A stretch of 64,000 nucleotides of DNA from Dactylosporangium fulvum (GCF_025137375.1 NZ_CP073720.1:3310501-3374500), one strand, 5' to 3'; numbered from the stretch's first letter, positions 25,122-33,854 are shown. Numbers and translations: made by a program. The notes: generated from the sequence alone by a model not told the origin.

Positions 25122-25556
25122 GTGGGTGTTCAGCAAAAGGCGGCGGTCTCGGAGTTCGACGCCACGGAGGGGCGAAGTTGTCTGCGGGGCTGGGACGTCA
25201 TCGTCCGCCTGCCCGCGATCCAGCGAAAGCTTGACCTGGCGGCAGGTCACAACACCGCGGGCTACGTGTCCGGCTATCCGGGTTCGCCGCTCGGCGGCCT
25301 GGACACGGAACTGCGCCGCGAGCGTGAACGGCTCGAGCAGTACCATGTCCGCTTCGAGCCCGGCCTCAACGAGGACCTGGCGGCGACCGCGATCTGGGGC
25401 ACGCAGTACCTCAACGCCGGCAGCGTGAAGTCGGACTACGACGGCGTTTTCGGCCTCTGGTACGGCAAGGGTCCCGGCGTCGAGCGGTCCACCGACGCCA
25501 TGCGGACGGAGTCCGAGCTCCTCGGCAGCCTGCGTTCAAGCCAACCCGTCGGATGA
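25122..25556 (+). pseudogene. Truncated indolepyruvate ferredoxin oxidoreductase (N-terminal part)
   Basis: The 144 codons match only the beginning of the roughly 1150-residue fused 2-oxoacid:ferredoxin oxidoreductase: GHNTAGYVSGYPGSPLGGLD, FEPGLNEDLAATAIWGTQ, GLWYGKGPGVERSTDAMR. The family similarity stops at the ThDP-site region and is followed by about 16 unrelated residues and a stop. The rest of the gene is absent from the window. This is a 3' deletion remnant; any expressed peptide would be inactive. Confidence 0.85.
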
Positions 25557-25588
25557 CCGGCCCGAGCCGCCCGATCACTGGAGGAAGC

Positions 25589-25882
25589 ATGCTCAGGCAT
25601 GTGGTGCTCATCAAGTTCAAGCCGGACGTGACCCCGGGCCAGATCGAGCAGCTGGCGGATCGGCTCGAGTCCGTTCGCCGCACGCTCCCGCAGGTGCGTG
25701 CCCTGGCCTGCGGCAGCGACCGCGGGCTGATCCAGGGGAGCAGCGACTTCGCCATCTGCGTCGACTTCGACTCGATGGATGACTATTCCGCATACCTGCG
25801 GCACGACGAGCATGTCGCGTTGGCGGGCATGCTCGGTCCGCTCGTCGACTCGCGCACGGTGGTCGACTACGAGTTCCACTGA
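25589..25882 (+). CDS. Dabb-domain (stress-responsive A/B barrel) protein
   Basis: A 97-aa ferredoxin-like dimeric barrel protein (MLRHVVLIKFKPDVTPGQIE, then SDFAICVDFDSMDDYSAYL and HDEHVALAGMLGPLVDSR). Dabb proteins act as small-molecule binding proteins, cyclases or decarboxylases in aromatic and polyketide metabolism; here a pathway role is inferred from context. GGAGGAAG lies before the ATG at 25589. Confidence 0.9.
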   Translation: MLRHVVLIKFKPDVTPGQIEQLADRLESVRRTLPQVRALACGSDRGLIQGSSDFAICVDFDSMDDYSAYLRHDEHVALAGMLGPLVDSRTVVDYEFH

Positions 25883-25915
25883 GCCCGTCGCCACTGTGTC
25901 AGGTCTGGATCGCCC

Positions 25916-26251
25916 ATGACGGTGGTGACGTTCGTGCCCCCGGGCGGCGCGCCGATCACGGCCTCGGTGCCGACCGGCGCCAATCTTCTGCGCGTCGCGA
26001 TGGCCTACGGCGTGAGCGGTCTCGTCGCCGAGTGCGGTGGGGACGCCGTCTGCGGGACGTGTCATGTCTTCATCAGCGGGATCGAACCGCAACAGCTCGA
26101 CGCGATGAGCGAGGCCGAGGACGAGCTCCTCGACAACGCGGCGGCGCCGCGCCGGTCGGACAGCCGGCTCGCCTGCCAACTTACCGTGCCGGCCGCGCCC
26201 GGTCCGATCGTCGTGACGATCGCCGCCGAGCAGTGGCGAAGCCTGCGCTGA
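25916..26251 (+). CDS. [2Fe-2S] ferredoxin, second copy
   Basis: A 111-aa ferredoxin related to the one at 24783: CGGDAVCGTCHVF supplies three cluster Cys and RLACQL the fourth; MSEAEDELLDNAA is the acidic partner helix. Two ferredoxins for one P450 suggests either redundancy or a second acceptor. Last gene before a 590-bp non-coding stretch. Confidence 0.94.
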   Translation: MTVVTFVPPGGAPITASVPTGANLLRVAMAYGVSGLVAECGGDAVCGTCHVFISGIEPQQLDAMSEAEDELLDNAAAPRRSDSRLACQLTVPAAPGPIVVTIAAEQWRSLR

Positions 26252-26286
26252 AACGCGAACGCGAGCGCGGTGTCCACCGACGTTCG

Positions 26287-26375
26287 CCGGTTTGTCGCGC
26301 GTCGACCTTGCAGTTGTGGTGCCTGACAAACCGGGCATTCAAGGAGTGCCTCGGCACCACAACTGCAAGATCGAC
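26287..26375. repeat. Interleaved inverted repeats (pseudoknot-like or REP-type element)
   Basis: Two inverted repeats interlock. Arms 26301-26323 and 26353-26375 (23 nt, 22 matches; core TTGCAGTTGTGGTGCC) would form a very strong hairpin. Arms CCGGTTTGTC (26287-26296) and GACAAACCGG (26325-26334) form a second, and their order A-B-A'-B' makes the two either exclusive or a pseudoknot. It lies just after the second ferredoxin gene, so it may act as a terminator/attenuator, or be a dispersed palindromic repeat. No T-run follows, which argues against a simple intrinsic terminator. Confidence 0.7.
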
Positions 26376-26553
26376 AATGGTGGACCCGGTCAACGTGGTG
26401 GACGACGCCGGCCCTGCCGGCGCTTGTGGCGGGCGAGGCCCGTCGCAAGCGCCGACGCACCCCTGAACCCTGTGCCGCGCCGTCTCCGGCGCCTGCCATC
26501 CGGCCTGCCCCGGTCCACGGCGGAAGCCGGCTCATGCCGGTTCGAAGACAGGC
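26376..26553. other. Non-coding stretch between ferredoxin and ThDP-enzyme operons
   Basis: No gene is supportable here. The whole interval 26252-26837 is non-coding and holds, in order, the interleaved repeats at 26287-26375, this featureless GC-rich stretch, and two promoter/operator modules spaced 155 bp apart. Confidence 0.6.
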
Positions 26554-26586
26554 TTGCTACGGAATGGTTTACGGGATACCGTATGC
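26554..26586 (+). promoter_or_regulatory. Island promoter with operator 5 (distal of a tandem pair)
   Basis: TTGCTA (26554-26559), 17 nt, TACCGT (26577-26582). Operator GGATAC-C-GTATGC (26574-26586) covers the -10 box. No open reading frame begins before the second promoter 155 bp downstream, so it gives either a long leader for the ThDP gene or a small RNA. Confidence 0.65.
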
Positions 26587-26708
26587 AGCACCCGGTGAGA
26601 CGTCGGTCACAACCACGTCTTGGGCATTGCCCCCCACTTGGCGAAACGCCGCCCGCGAGTAATCGGCTTGAGGCCGGTCATGCAGGGCGGACTCGACGCC
26701 GCAATGCC

Positions 26709-26741
26709 TTGCTAACACATTGGTAACCGTATACCGTATTC
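26709..26741 (+). promoter_or_regulatory. Island promoter with operator 6 (proximal)
   Basis: TTGCTA (26709-26714), 17 nt, TACCGT (26732-26737), identical in -35, spacing and -10 to the module at 26554-26586. Operator GTATAC-C-GTATTC (26729-26741) overlaps the -10. The ThDP gene start is about 95 bp downstream. Confidence 0.7.
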
Positions 26742-26837
26742 AAACTAGCCGCGATGGGAAGGCCGGATGTTGATGGGACAGATCGCGGCGCCGTCGCTTC
26801 AAGGCGCCCGGACGCTTCGGCGGGCGCCGGAACGAGG

Positions 26838-28448
26838 ATGGTGCTGATGCTTGTTCATGAGGCACTCGCGAGAGAGTTGGCCGCCCTCGGCGTTACGCAC
26901 GTCTTCGGCGTCATGGGTGATGCCAACCTGTTCATCATCGACAGCTTCACGCGGACCGTGGGCGGCACCTACGTTCCCGCCGCGAGCGAGGGCAGTGCGG
27001 TGCTCGCCGCGATGGGTTACGCCCAGGCGTCGGGCGGACTCGGGGTGGCCACCGTGACACACGGGCCCGGGCTCACCAACACCGTCACCGCGCTGGTCGA
27101 AGGGTCGCGGAGCCGGACTCCGATGCTCCTGCTGGCGGGCGACACGCCTGAGGACAGCGTCAACCATATCCAGAACATCGGCCAGCTCGAGGTCGCACGA
27201 GCCGCGGAGGTCGGGTTCCAGCAAGTCCGGTCGGCGGAGAGTGCCGTCGCGGATCTCTTCGAAGCGGCTCGGCGGGCCCGGACCGAGCGCCTGCCGGTGG
27301 TGGTCAACATCCCGATCGACCTGCAGTGGCAGGACGCCGGCAACGACCCCGAACTGCTTGCCGCTGCGGACGACGAGCCTGTCCTGGCAACCCCGGAGCT
27401 GATCGAAGACGGCGTCGCCGTCATCGCGTCGGCGAACCGGCCGCTCGTGCTGGCGGGCCGCGGCGCGTCCGACGCCGGGGCGAAGGCGGCGCTGGTCAAG
27501 CTCGCTCATCGCATCGGGGCCCCGTTGGCGACGACGCTGCGCGGCAAGGACCTCTTCGCCGGCGAGCCGTCTGCCATCGGTATCTTCGGCACCCTTTCCG
27601 ACGAGCGGGCTCTCGAGGTCATCGGGCGCGCGGACTGCGTCATCGCCTTCGGCTGCGGACTCAACATGTGGACGTCCGCCGAGGGATCGCTGCTCAAGGG
27701 CAAGCGCGTCGTCCATGTGAACACCGACCCTGGCGCGTTGAACCGCTACAGCGCGGTGACCGTAGCCATCCCCGGCGACGCCGCGAGCGTGGCGAGTGCC
27801 TTCGTCGCGTTGCTGGACGAAGGCGAGATTGACGCCACCCGATTCTCGCAAGACGTCCGGCCGTCCGAGCGGCCGGCCGGCGCCCCCGCCGGGGATGAGG
27901 GTAGCAAGGACACGCTCGACCTGCGCGTGGCGCTCGATCTCGTCGACCGTGGCTTCCCGTCGGAGCGCACCCTGGTCATCGACAACGGGCGCTTCATCCA
28001 CCAGGCGTTCACCAGGCTGCACGTGCCCGAGCCGAAAGCGTACGTGCACGCGGTCAACTTCGGTTCCCTCGGGCTCGCGATGGGCACCGCACTCGGCGCC
28101 TCGTACGCCGACCCGGATCGGCCCGTCCTCGTGGCGTGCGGCGACGGAGGCTTCGCCATGGGCGGCCTCTCCGATCTGACGTTCATGGCTCAACAGCACC
28201 GCAACATCACCGTGGTGATCTTCAACGACAGCGCCTACGGCGCGGAGTACGTCCAACTGGCCAACCGCGGGATGGATCCCAGCGCCACGACGTTCGTGTG
28301 GCGGGACTTCGGGCCGGTTGGGGAGGCGCTCGGCGCCATCGGGTTCACGGTTCGATCGGAGCAGGAACTGCGCCACGCCCTGGAGCGTGCGAGCACCGCC
28401 GATGGACCGAAGCTCATCGACATCAGGATCGACACCAGGTACGTCTAG
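26838..28448 (+). CDS. Thiamine-diphosphate enzyme (2-oxo acid decarboxylase/acetolactate-synthase-like)
   Basis: About 536 aa, with the three ThDP-enzyme domains. The N-terminal PYR domain has the cofactor-activating Glu in AASEGSAVLAAMGYAQ; because this Glu is present it is unlikely to be glyoxylate carboligase, where Val is expected. The C-terminal PP domain has the Mg-ThDP motif GDGGFAMGGLSDL ending in FNDSAYG. The substrate could be the 2-oxo acid made by the FMN enzyme at 20308 (benzoylformate-decarboxylase-like), but acetolactate-synthase-like carboligation is not excluded. Start ATG 26838 or 26847. First gene of the ABC-importer operon. Confidence 0.88.
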   Translation: MVLMLVHEALARELAALGVTHVFGVMGDANLFIIDSFTRTVGGTYVPAASEGSAVLAAMGYAQASGGLGVATVTHGPGLTNTVTALVEGSRSRTPMLLLAGDTPEDSVNHIQNIGQLEVARAAEVGFQQVRSAESAVADLFEAARRARTERLPVVVNIPIDLQWQDAGNDPELLAAADDEPVLATPELIEDGVAVIASANRPLVLAGRGASDAGAKAALVKLAHRIGAPLATTLRGKDLFAGEPSAIGIFGTLSDERALEVIGRADCVIAFGCGLNMWTSAEGSLLKGKRVVHVNTDPGALNRYSAVTVAIPGDAASVASAFVALLDEGEIDATRFSQDVRPSERPAGAPAGDEGSKDTLDLRVALDLVDRGFPSERTLVIDNGRFIHQAFTRLHVPEPKAYVHAVNFGSLGLAMGTALGASYADPDRPVLVACGDGGFAMGGLSDLTFMAQQHRNITVVIFNDSAYGAEYVQLANRGMDPSATTFVWRDFGPVGEALGAIGFTVRSEQELRHALERASTADGPKLIDIRIDTRYV

Positions 28449-28458
28449 CGAGCGCCCT

Positions 28459-28479
28459 GGCCATCTCTGCGAGATGGCC
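28459..28479 (+). promoter_or_regulatory. Intercistronic stem-loop
   Basis: Perfect 9-bp stem GGCCATCTC/GAGATGGCC with a 3-nt loop between the ThDP gene and the binding-protein gene. No T-run follows. Such hairpins often protect or set off the transcript of the highly expressed binding-protein gene. Confidence 0.65.
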
Positions 28480-28507
28480 GCGGCGACACTCGGCTTCAGG
28501 GAGCGAC

Positions 28508-29587
28508 ATGAGTCCTTTGACAGCGCGTTCCCGGCGGCTTATGGCCGCCGTGGCCGCGGTAGCAGTCTTCGCCACTGCCGGCTGTGCGAGCGGCAATGAC
28601 CGTCAGACCACAGGCAGCGCGGCGAAGGCGCCCGCCAGTCTGGTCATCTCCAGCAGCGGCAACTATCTGACCAGCTTCGCGCCGCTGTGGGCGGCGGAAC
28701 CCGACTTCAAGGCCATCGAAACCAAGTACAAAACCAAGGTCAGCTTCGAGCCGTTCAACAAGGGCTCCGACGCGCTCACCGCACTGCTTGGCGGATCCGC
28801 GCAGATCTGCAACTGCGGCGCGACCACCGGCCTGACGGCGGCCATCGCCGGCAAGGAGGTCCGCTACATCGGCAACATCTTCAAGGGCACCGGCCAGGTC
28901 GTCGTGGCGGCCAAGAAGTACGAGGCCAGCCATGGCAGCGACGTGGCCAAGTTCGCCAATGCCACGTTCGGTTTCACGTCACCCGGCTCCGGCAGCCAGA
29001 TCGCCGCGCAGAAGGTCGCCGAGCACTTCGGGCTCAATTGGGGCGCCACGAAGCAGCTGGCGCTCGGATCGACCACCGCCTACTCGCCGGCGTTGGCCGC
29101 CGGTCGCGTCGACATCGTCGTGATGGAGGTGCCCACCGCGATCAAGGCCGTGGAAGACGGTGTCGGCTACATCGTCGCCGACCTGAGCGACCCCGCGAAG
29201 GCCGCCCCGCTGATCGGCAACATCATCGGCGCGGGCCTGGTGACGACGAAGAAGTTCATGGACGAGTACCCCGAGCTGACGCAGGACGTCATCAACGCGC
29301 TCGTCAGCGGCATCAACCGCGTGAAGAAGACGCCGGACCCGGCTGCCGCGTACGCGGCTCTGCCCGATGCGTACAAGAAGGTCAACCAGGACGAGAAGGT
29401 GTTCGCCAAGCAGTGGCCGTTCATCTACCCGTCGTTTGTCGCCACCGAAGGCACCGTCGATGACAAGGAGATCGCGGACACGTACGCCCTGGGCGGCTTC
29501 AGTTCCCAGGACGCGAGCGGTGCTCAGGCCAAGGCGTACTTCGACAACACCCTGGCGAAGCGCGCCGCGGAAACCGCGCACAAGTAG
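28508..29587 (+). CDS. ABC importer substrate-binding lipoprotein (NMT1/SsuA-like)
   Basis: A 359-aa lipoprotein; signal peptide with lipobox FATAGC (Cys26). The mature part is a type II binding protein of the nitrate/taurine/sulfonate class (SSGNYLTSFAPLWAA, GSAQICNCGATTGLTAAI, GFTSPGSGSQIAAQKV, ALAAGRVDIVVMEVPTAI). It delivers a small, probably acidic, organic ligand to the permeases at 30411 and 31232. AGGGAG precedes the ATG. A paralog of identical length lies at 36564-37643. Confidence 0.92.
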   Translation: MSPLTARSRRLMAAVAAVAVFATAGCASGNDRQTTGSAAKAPASLVISSSGNYLTSFAPLWAAEPDFKAIETKYKTKVSFEPFNKGSDALTALLGGSAQICNCGATTGLTAAIAGKEVRYIGNIFKGTGQVVVAAKKYEASHGSDVAKFANATFGFTSPGSGSQIAAQKVAEHFGLNWGATKQLALGSTTAYSPALAAGRVDIVVMEVPTAIKAVEDGVGYIVADLSDPAKAAPLIGNIIGAGLVTTKKFMDEYPELTQDVINALVSGINRVKKTPDPAAAYAALPDAYKKVNQDEKVFAKQWPFIYPSFVATEGTVDDKEIADTYALGGFSSQDASGAQAKAYFDNTLAKRAAETAHK

Positions 29588-29608
29588 CGAACCGTACGGA
29601 GGCTCGAG

Positions 29609-30427
29609 ATGACGACAACTGTTCAGGGATCGCGAGCGGACACCCACGCGATCAAGCTCTCCGGGGTGAAGCGGTCGTACCCGACCGCCAAAGGCGAGTT
29701 CGTGGCGGTCAAGGATGTCAACCTGACCGTCGCAAGCGGCGAGTTCGTCTCGGTCGTGGGTCCGAGCGGGTGTGGCAAGTCCACGCTGCTCGGCCTCCTG
29801 GCCGGTCTGGCCAAGCCCGCGGCCGGAACGGTCGAGACGCTGGGCCACCCGGTGCGCGGCGTGAACACCGAGGTTGGCTTCATCTTTCAGCGCGACGCTC
29901 TGCTGCCGTGGCGCACGGCGGAGCAGAACGTCGCCCTGCCGCTGCGCTACCACGGCATGTCCAAGCGGGACGCGTTGCGTGAGGCACGGGCGTGGCTGGC
30001 GCGGGTGAAGCTCGACGGCTTCGGCGAGCGGTACCCGCACCAGCTCTCCGGCGGCATGCGCAAACGGGTCGCCATCGCCGCGTCGCTGGCGTACCAACCG
30101 AAGATCATTCTGATGGACGAGCCGTTCAGCGCCCTCGACGTGCAGACCCGCACGATCATGGAGGACGACCTTCTCGTCCTGTGGCAGGAGTACCGGCCTT
30201 CGGTCATCTTCATCACCCACGACCTCGAGGAGGCGGTGGGCCTGTCCGACCGCGTCCTCGTCATGAGTGCGTCACCGGGCACCATCGTCGGCGAGTTCAC
30301 GATCGACCTGCCGAGACCGCGCAACCTCCTGGAGCTGCGCTACGACGAACGGTTCACCGAGCTGTCGCACGAGATCTGGGAGCGTCTGCGCAAGGAGGTG
30401 CTGCAGACCAATGTCGACAAGCGTTGA
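29609..30427 (+). CDS. ABC importer ATP-binding protein (SsuB/TauB-like)
   Basis: A 272-aa ATPase: Walker A GPSGCGKST, Q-loop FQRDALLPWRTAEQN, signature LSGGMRKR, Walker B IILMDEPFSALD, and the switch His in FITHD. Energises the importer. The 3' end overlaps the first permease start by 17 nt. Confidence 0.97.
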   Translation: MTTTVQGSRADTHAIKLSGVKRSYPTAKGEFVAVKDVNLTVASGEFVSVVGPSGCGKSTLLGLLAGLAKPAAGTVETLGHPVRGVNTEVGFIFQRDALLPWRTAEQNVALPLRYHGMSKRDALREARAWLARVKLDGFGERYPHQLSGGMRKRVAIAASLAYQPKIILMDEPFSALDVQTRTIMEDDLLVLWQEYRPSVIFITHDLEEAVGLSDRVLVMSASPGTIVGEFTIDLPRPRNLLELRYDERFTELSHEIWERLRKEVLQTNVDKR

Positions 30428-31247
30428 GTCCGCAGGCCGGCGCCTCGGCGTCGGGCGCCGCCTTCGTGGCCGAGGCACGCGCGGGCAGACGGGTCGGATG
30501 ATGGCGGCGGTCTGGCTCGTGCGCCTGGCCATCCTGGCCGCCGCGGTCGGCGGATGGCAGCTGCTCACCACGGATCTGCGCTGGCGCCTGCTGTTCGGCC
30601 GCCCGACCGAGGTGGTCAGCCTGGTCCGTGCGTGGGTCGTCGACGCGACGTTCTGGACGGACACCGGCGTCACGCTGGCGGAGACGGCGACGGGATATGC
30701 CCTCGGCGTGGCGGCGGCGATCGTCCTGATCGCCGTCATCCTCCCCTTCCCCGCGGTGGGCCGGTTCCTGTCGCCGTTCATCGCGATCGTGAACTCGCTC
30801 CCCAAGATCGCCTTGGCCCCGGTGTTCATCGTCTGGTTCGGCATCAGCTTCCAGTCGAAGATTTACTTCATCGCCGTCGCGATGTTCTTCGTCGTGTTCT
30901 ACGGCGTCTACTCGGGCCTGAACAACATCGACCAGACCATGGTCGACAACCTCTCGGTGATGGGCGCCTCAGGACTCGAGCGGGTCCGGGACGTCTACGT
31001 GCCGGCGACCGCCGGCTGGCTCATCTCGAGTCTGCGCGTCTCGGTGGCCTGGGCGCTGACCGCGGCCGTCATCTCCGAGTACATCGCGTCGAACCAGGGC
31101 CTGGGGCACCGGATCGCCCTCGGCCAGCAGGCGCTTGACCCCAATGCCGTCGTCGCCGGGATGTTCATGGTGGCCGTAGTGTCACTGACCGCGGACCGCC
31201 TGTTGACGCTGATTGACAAGAGGTTCCGGCAATGGCGACTCTCGTGA
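30411..31247 (+). CDS. ABC importer permease 1
   Basis: A 278-aa inner-membrane permease of the SsuC/TauC type with about six membrane segments and the EAA-type coupling loop (MGASGLERVRDVYVPATAGW). The start ATG at 30411 lies inside the ATPase 3' end; AGGAGG is 14 nt upstream, slightly far. The N-terminal 30 residues are basic and cytoplasmic. Pairs with permease 2 as a heterodimer, by analogy with importers having two permease genes. Confidence 0.92.
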   Translation: MSTSVESAGRRLGVGRRLRGRGTRGQTGRMMAAVWLVRLAILAAAVGGWQLLTTDLRWRLLFGRPTEVVSLVRAWVVDATFWTDTGVTLAETATGYALGVAAAIVLIAVILPFPAVGRFLSPFIAIVNSLPKIALAPVFIVWFGISFQSKIYFIAVAMFFVVFYGVYSGLNNIDQTMVDNLSVMGASGLERVRDVYVPATAGWLISSLRVSVAWALTAAVISEYIASNQGLGHRIALGQQALDPNAVVAGMFMVAVVSLTADRLLTLIDKRFRQWRLS

Positions 31248-32005
31248 AGCTGCGCATGCCGCTGTTGCAGGTGGCTGCCGTGCTCGCCCTCCTCGGGCTG
31301 TGGCAGTGGGGCACGGCCAGCGGCGTGCTGGACACGTTCGTCGTCGGCACGCCGGGGGAGACCCTCGGCCAGCTGAAGAACTGGATCGTCGACGGCACAC
31401 TGCTGCAATCGTCGCTGTCCACGATGCAGGTGCTCCTGCTGGGGTGGGGGATCGGCACGCTGCTCGGCGTGATCATCGGCGCGGCGATCGGCCTCAACGA
31501 GTTCCTCCGGCTCGTGACCGACCCGTTCATCACGTTCTTCAACGGGATGCCCCGCCTGATCCTCTATCCGTTCCTCGCGGTCTGGCTCGGCTTCGGCCTG
31601 CAGGCCAAGGTCCTGCTCGTCGTGCTGGTCATCGTCGTCGTCGTCATCACGATCGTCGCCTCCGGCTTCCGCGACGTGGACCCCGAACTGATCAACAACT
31701 CGAAGCTCATGGGCGCCCGAAGGCTCGACATCGCGCGGAACGTCTACGCGCCCGCGTTGGCGACCTGGCTGATCGGCTCGGCACGCGTCACGCTGGGCTA
31801 CGCGTTCCAGGCGTCGATCACCGCGGAGTTCATCGGCTCCAGTAAGGGTCTCGGATACCTCGTGGTGTTCGGTGAATCCCGGTTCAACATGAACGAGATC
31901 TGGGCCGCCCTGGCCGCGGTCATCGCGATCGCGTGGGCGCTCGACGGGCTGATCAGGTTGTGGGAACGGCGGGCAACGCGCTGGTCGGGCGCAGGTGCAC
32001 GGTGA
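31232..32005 (+). CDS. ABC importer permease 2
   Basis: A 257-aa permease, six membrane segments, EAA loop (LMGARRLDIARNVYAPALATW). It overlaps permease 1 by 16 nt. Completes the importer whose other parts are at 28508, 29609 and 30411. Confidence 0.92.
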   Translation: MATLVKLRMPLLQVAAVLALLGLWQWGTASGVLDTFVVGTPGETLGQLKNWIVDGTLLQSSLSTMQVLLLGWGIGTLLGVIIGAAIGLNEFLRLVTDPFITFFNGMPRLILYPFLAVWLGFGLQAKVLLVVLVIVVVVITIVASGFRDVDPELINNSKLMGARRLDIARNVYAPALATWLIGSARVTLGYAFQASITAEFIGSSKGLGYLVVFGESRFNMNEIWAALAAVIAIAWALDGLIRLWERRATRWSGAGAR

Positions 32006-32059
32006 CCGGGACGGACGAGCGGGACAGGCCGTCTCGCAGGACATGGCAGGAGTGGATCA

Positions 32060-32845
32060 GTGCGTGACAATCGTTTGCTCGGCTCGCTGCGCGCGGGCGA
32101 GGCGTCCATCGGAACCCTGATGACCATCCCGGACCTCCTCGTGGCCGAGGTGATGGGGACCGCGGGCGTCGACTTCCTCGTGGTGGACACCGAACACTCG
32201 CCGATGACGACCGAGCAGTTGCACGGCGTGCTCACGGCGTTGTACCCGACCGAGTCGACGGTGCTGGTCCGTGTGCCGGCCCACGGCGACGTCTATATCA
32301 AGCAGGCGCTCGACCTGGGTGCCGAAGGCGTGATCGTGCCCTCGGTCAGCACCGCCGCGGAATGTCGCGCGGCGGTGGCCTCCGCGCGCTATGCGCCCGT
32401 TGGGAGCCGGGGCTTCGGCCCCCGGCGGGCGAGCCGGTTGCACGGCGACCGGGCCGACTACCTCGCGCGCGCCAACGGGCAGATCGCGGTGCTGGCCATG
32501 ATCGAGACCGGGGAGGCCGTCGAGGCCATCGAGGAGATTCTGGCGACGGGCGGGCTCGACGGCATCATGGTGGGTCCGTTCGACCTGGCCGTCTCGCTCG
32601 GCCACCTCGGCGACCCGGAGCACCCGGCGGTCGAGGAGGCGATCCAGAAGGTCCTCCTCGCGTGCCAGGGCAGCGGCGTGCCGTTCGGCATCTTCAGCAA
32701 CTCGCTCGCGGCCACCCAGAAATGGGTCTCGCGCGGCGCACTGCTCACCACCATCGGATCCGACCTGCAATACCTCGACGCGGGCATCGCTCGGACCAAG
32801 GCCGACCTCGCCGCGGTGAAGAGCGCCTCACGTAAGGAGTCGTAG
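32060..32845 (+). CDS. HpcH/HpaI-family aldolase
   Basis: A 261-aa class II pyruvate aldolase-like protein. Signatures: GTLMTIPDLLVAEVMGTAGVD, FLVVDTEHSP, AEGVIVPSVSTAAE, metal-binding Glu in MIETGEAV and Asp in IMVGPFDLA. Relatives cleave 4-hydroxy-2-oxo acids to pyruvate (or oxaloacetate) and an aldehyde, for example HpaI and GarL. With the GarR-like gene at 33855 a tartronate-semialdehyde route is possible but unproven. GTG start 55 bp after permease 2. Confidence 0.9.
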   Translation: MRDNRLLGSLRAGEASIGTLMTIPDLLVAEVMGTAGVDFLVVDTEHSPMTTEQLHGVLTALYPTESTVLVRVPAHGDVYIKQALDLGAEGVIVPSVSTAAECRAAVASARYAPVGSRGFGPRRASRLHGDRADYLARANGQIAVLAMIETGEAVEAIEEILATGGLDGIMVGPFDLAVSLGHLGDPEHPAVEEAIQKVLLACQGSGVPFGIFSNSLAATQKWVSRGALLTTIGSDLQYLDAGIARTKADLAAVKSASRKES

Positions 32846-32846
32846 C

Positions 32847-33680
32847 ATGTTCGTTCTCGAGACCGAATCGATCGAGTGGGAACCAGTCGTCAAGAACCAC
32901 CGCACCGGCAAGATCTCGCGTAAGTTCATCCACGAGGGAGAGGCGTCCCCCGGCGTCGGGTACACGTCCGACCTGGTCCGCTACGAGGGCGGGCACGGCG
33001 TCTTCACCGCTCCGCGACACCGCCACAACTTCGACCAGTTCCGCTTCACGATCTCGGGCGAGCCCGACTACGGACAAGGGCAGGTGTCGTCCGCGGGCGG
33101 CGTGGCGTTCTTCCCTGCGGGCGCCCACTACGGGCCCGAGCGCTTCGAGGCTGCCGAGATCCTGCTCGTCCAGTGGAGCGAGCATTGGGTGACGCGGGAG
33201 AAGTCGGACGCCGCCTTCACGGAGATGGAGAAGTCCGGCACGTTCAAAGAGGGCTACTACGTGACGGCGGACGCCGACGGGAACGAGGTGCGCCACGACG
33301 CCACGAACGCGATCTGGGAGGCGGTCAACGGCCAGCCGCTCGTCTATCCGGTGCCGCGCTATCCCCAGCCTGTCCTCATGAATCCGGAAGGCTTCGCGTG
33401 GCGCGTCGATGACGGTGTACGCCGCAAGGACCTCGGCCACCTGACGGAGAACGATTTCAACGTCCAGCAGTACCAGTGGGACGCCGACGGTCTCGTCCCG
33501 CTCCCGGCGGAGCGCACGCAGATGGTGTGGCTCATGTCGGGCGAGGTGGAGGTGGAGAACAGGAAGCTCGGCGCTCGTACCATCGTGATCTCCGATTTCG
33601 GCGAGAGCCATGCTCTGGTCGGAGTGACCCCGGGTGAGGCGATGGTGTTCGACTTCGGCGCGCCGCTACCCGGCCGGTAG
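32847..33680 (+). CDS. Cupin-like protein A
   Basis: A 277-aa double-barrel cupin-like protein. The first barrel has a His-rich metal-site candidate APRHRHNFDQFRFT and AFFPAGAHYGPE; the second spans about residues 190-275 (AERTQMVWLMSGEVEVEN). Function unknown; relatives are found with catabolic gene clusters. It is clearly paralogous to the protein at 42538-43377 (shared PRHRH-DQFR, FFPAGAHYGPER, PRYPQP). It starts 1 bp after the aldolase stop and ends the operon before a strong terminator. Confidence 0.82.
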   Translation: MFVLETESIEWEPVVKNHRTGKISRKFIHEGEASPGVGYTSDLVRYEGGHGVFTAPRHRHNFDQFRFTISGEPDYGQGQVSSAGGVAFFPAGAHYGPERFEAAEILLVQWSEHWVTREKSDAAFTEMEKSGTFKEGYYVTADADGNEVRHDATNAIWEAVNGQPLVYPVPRYPQPVLMNPEGFAWRVDDGVRRKDLGHLTENDFNVQQYQWDADGLVPLPAERTQMVWLMSGEVEVENRKLGARTIVISDFGESHALVGVTPGEAMVFDFGAPLPGR

Positions 33681-33710
33681 CCGGCGACACTGCGACAAGC
33701 GAAGATGTGC

Positions 33711-33736
33711 AGCGACCCCGCGCATGCGGGGTCGCT
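33711..33736. terminator. Bidirectional terminator-type hairpin
   Basis: Perfect 11-bp stem AGCGACCCCGC (33711-33721) and GCGGGGTCGCT (33726-33736) with loop GCAT, then TTCGTCTTC. It separates the convergent operons ending at 33680 (plus) and 33855 (minus). Confidence 0.85.
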
Positions 33737-33854
33737 TTCGTCTTCAGTGGTGTATCAGGCGCCTCGGCTCCAGCGCCGCCGGCTTGGGCCCGCCGATCAG
33801 AGGACGGCGGCGTCGGCCGCCATGGGTTCTTCTCGGTGATGTAAGGGCGCGGTG

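Noticed and set aside
26838..28448. Calling the ThDP enzyme glyoxylate carboligase because GarR- and Hyi-like genes are nearby
   Set aside because: Carboligase has Val at the cofactor-activating Glu position; this protein keeps the Glu, and the GarR/Hyi genes are in a different operon.
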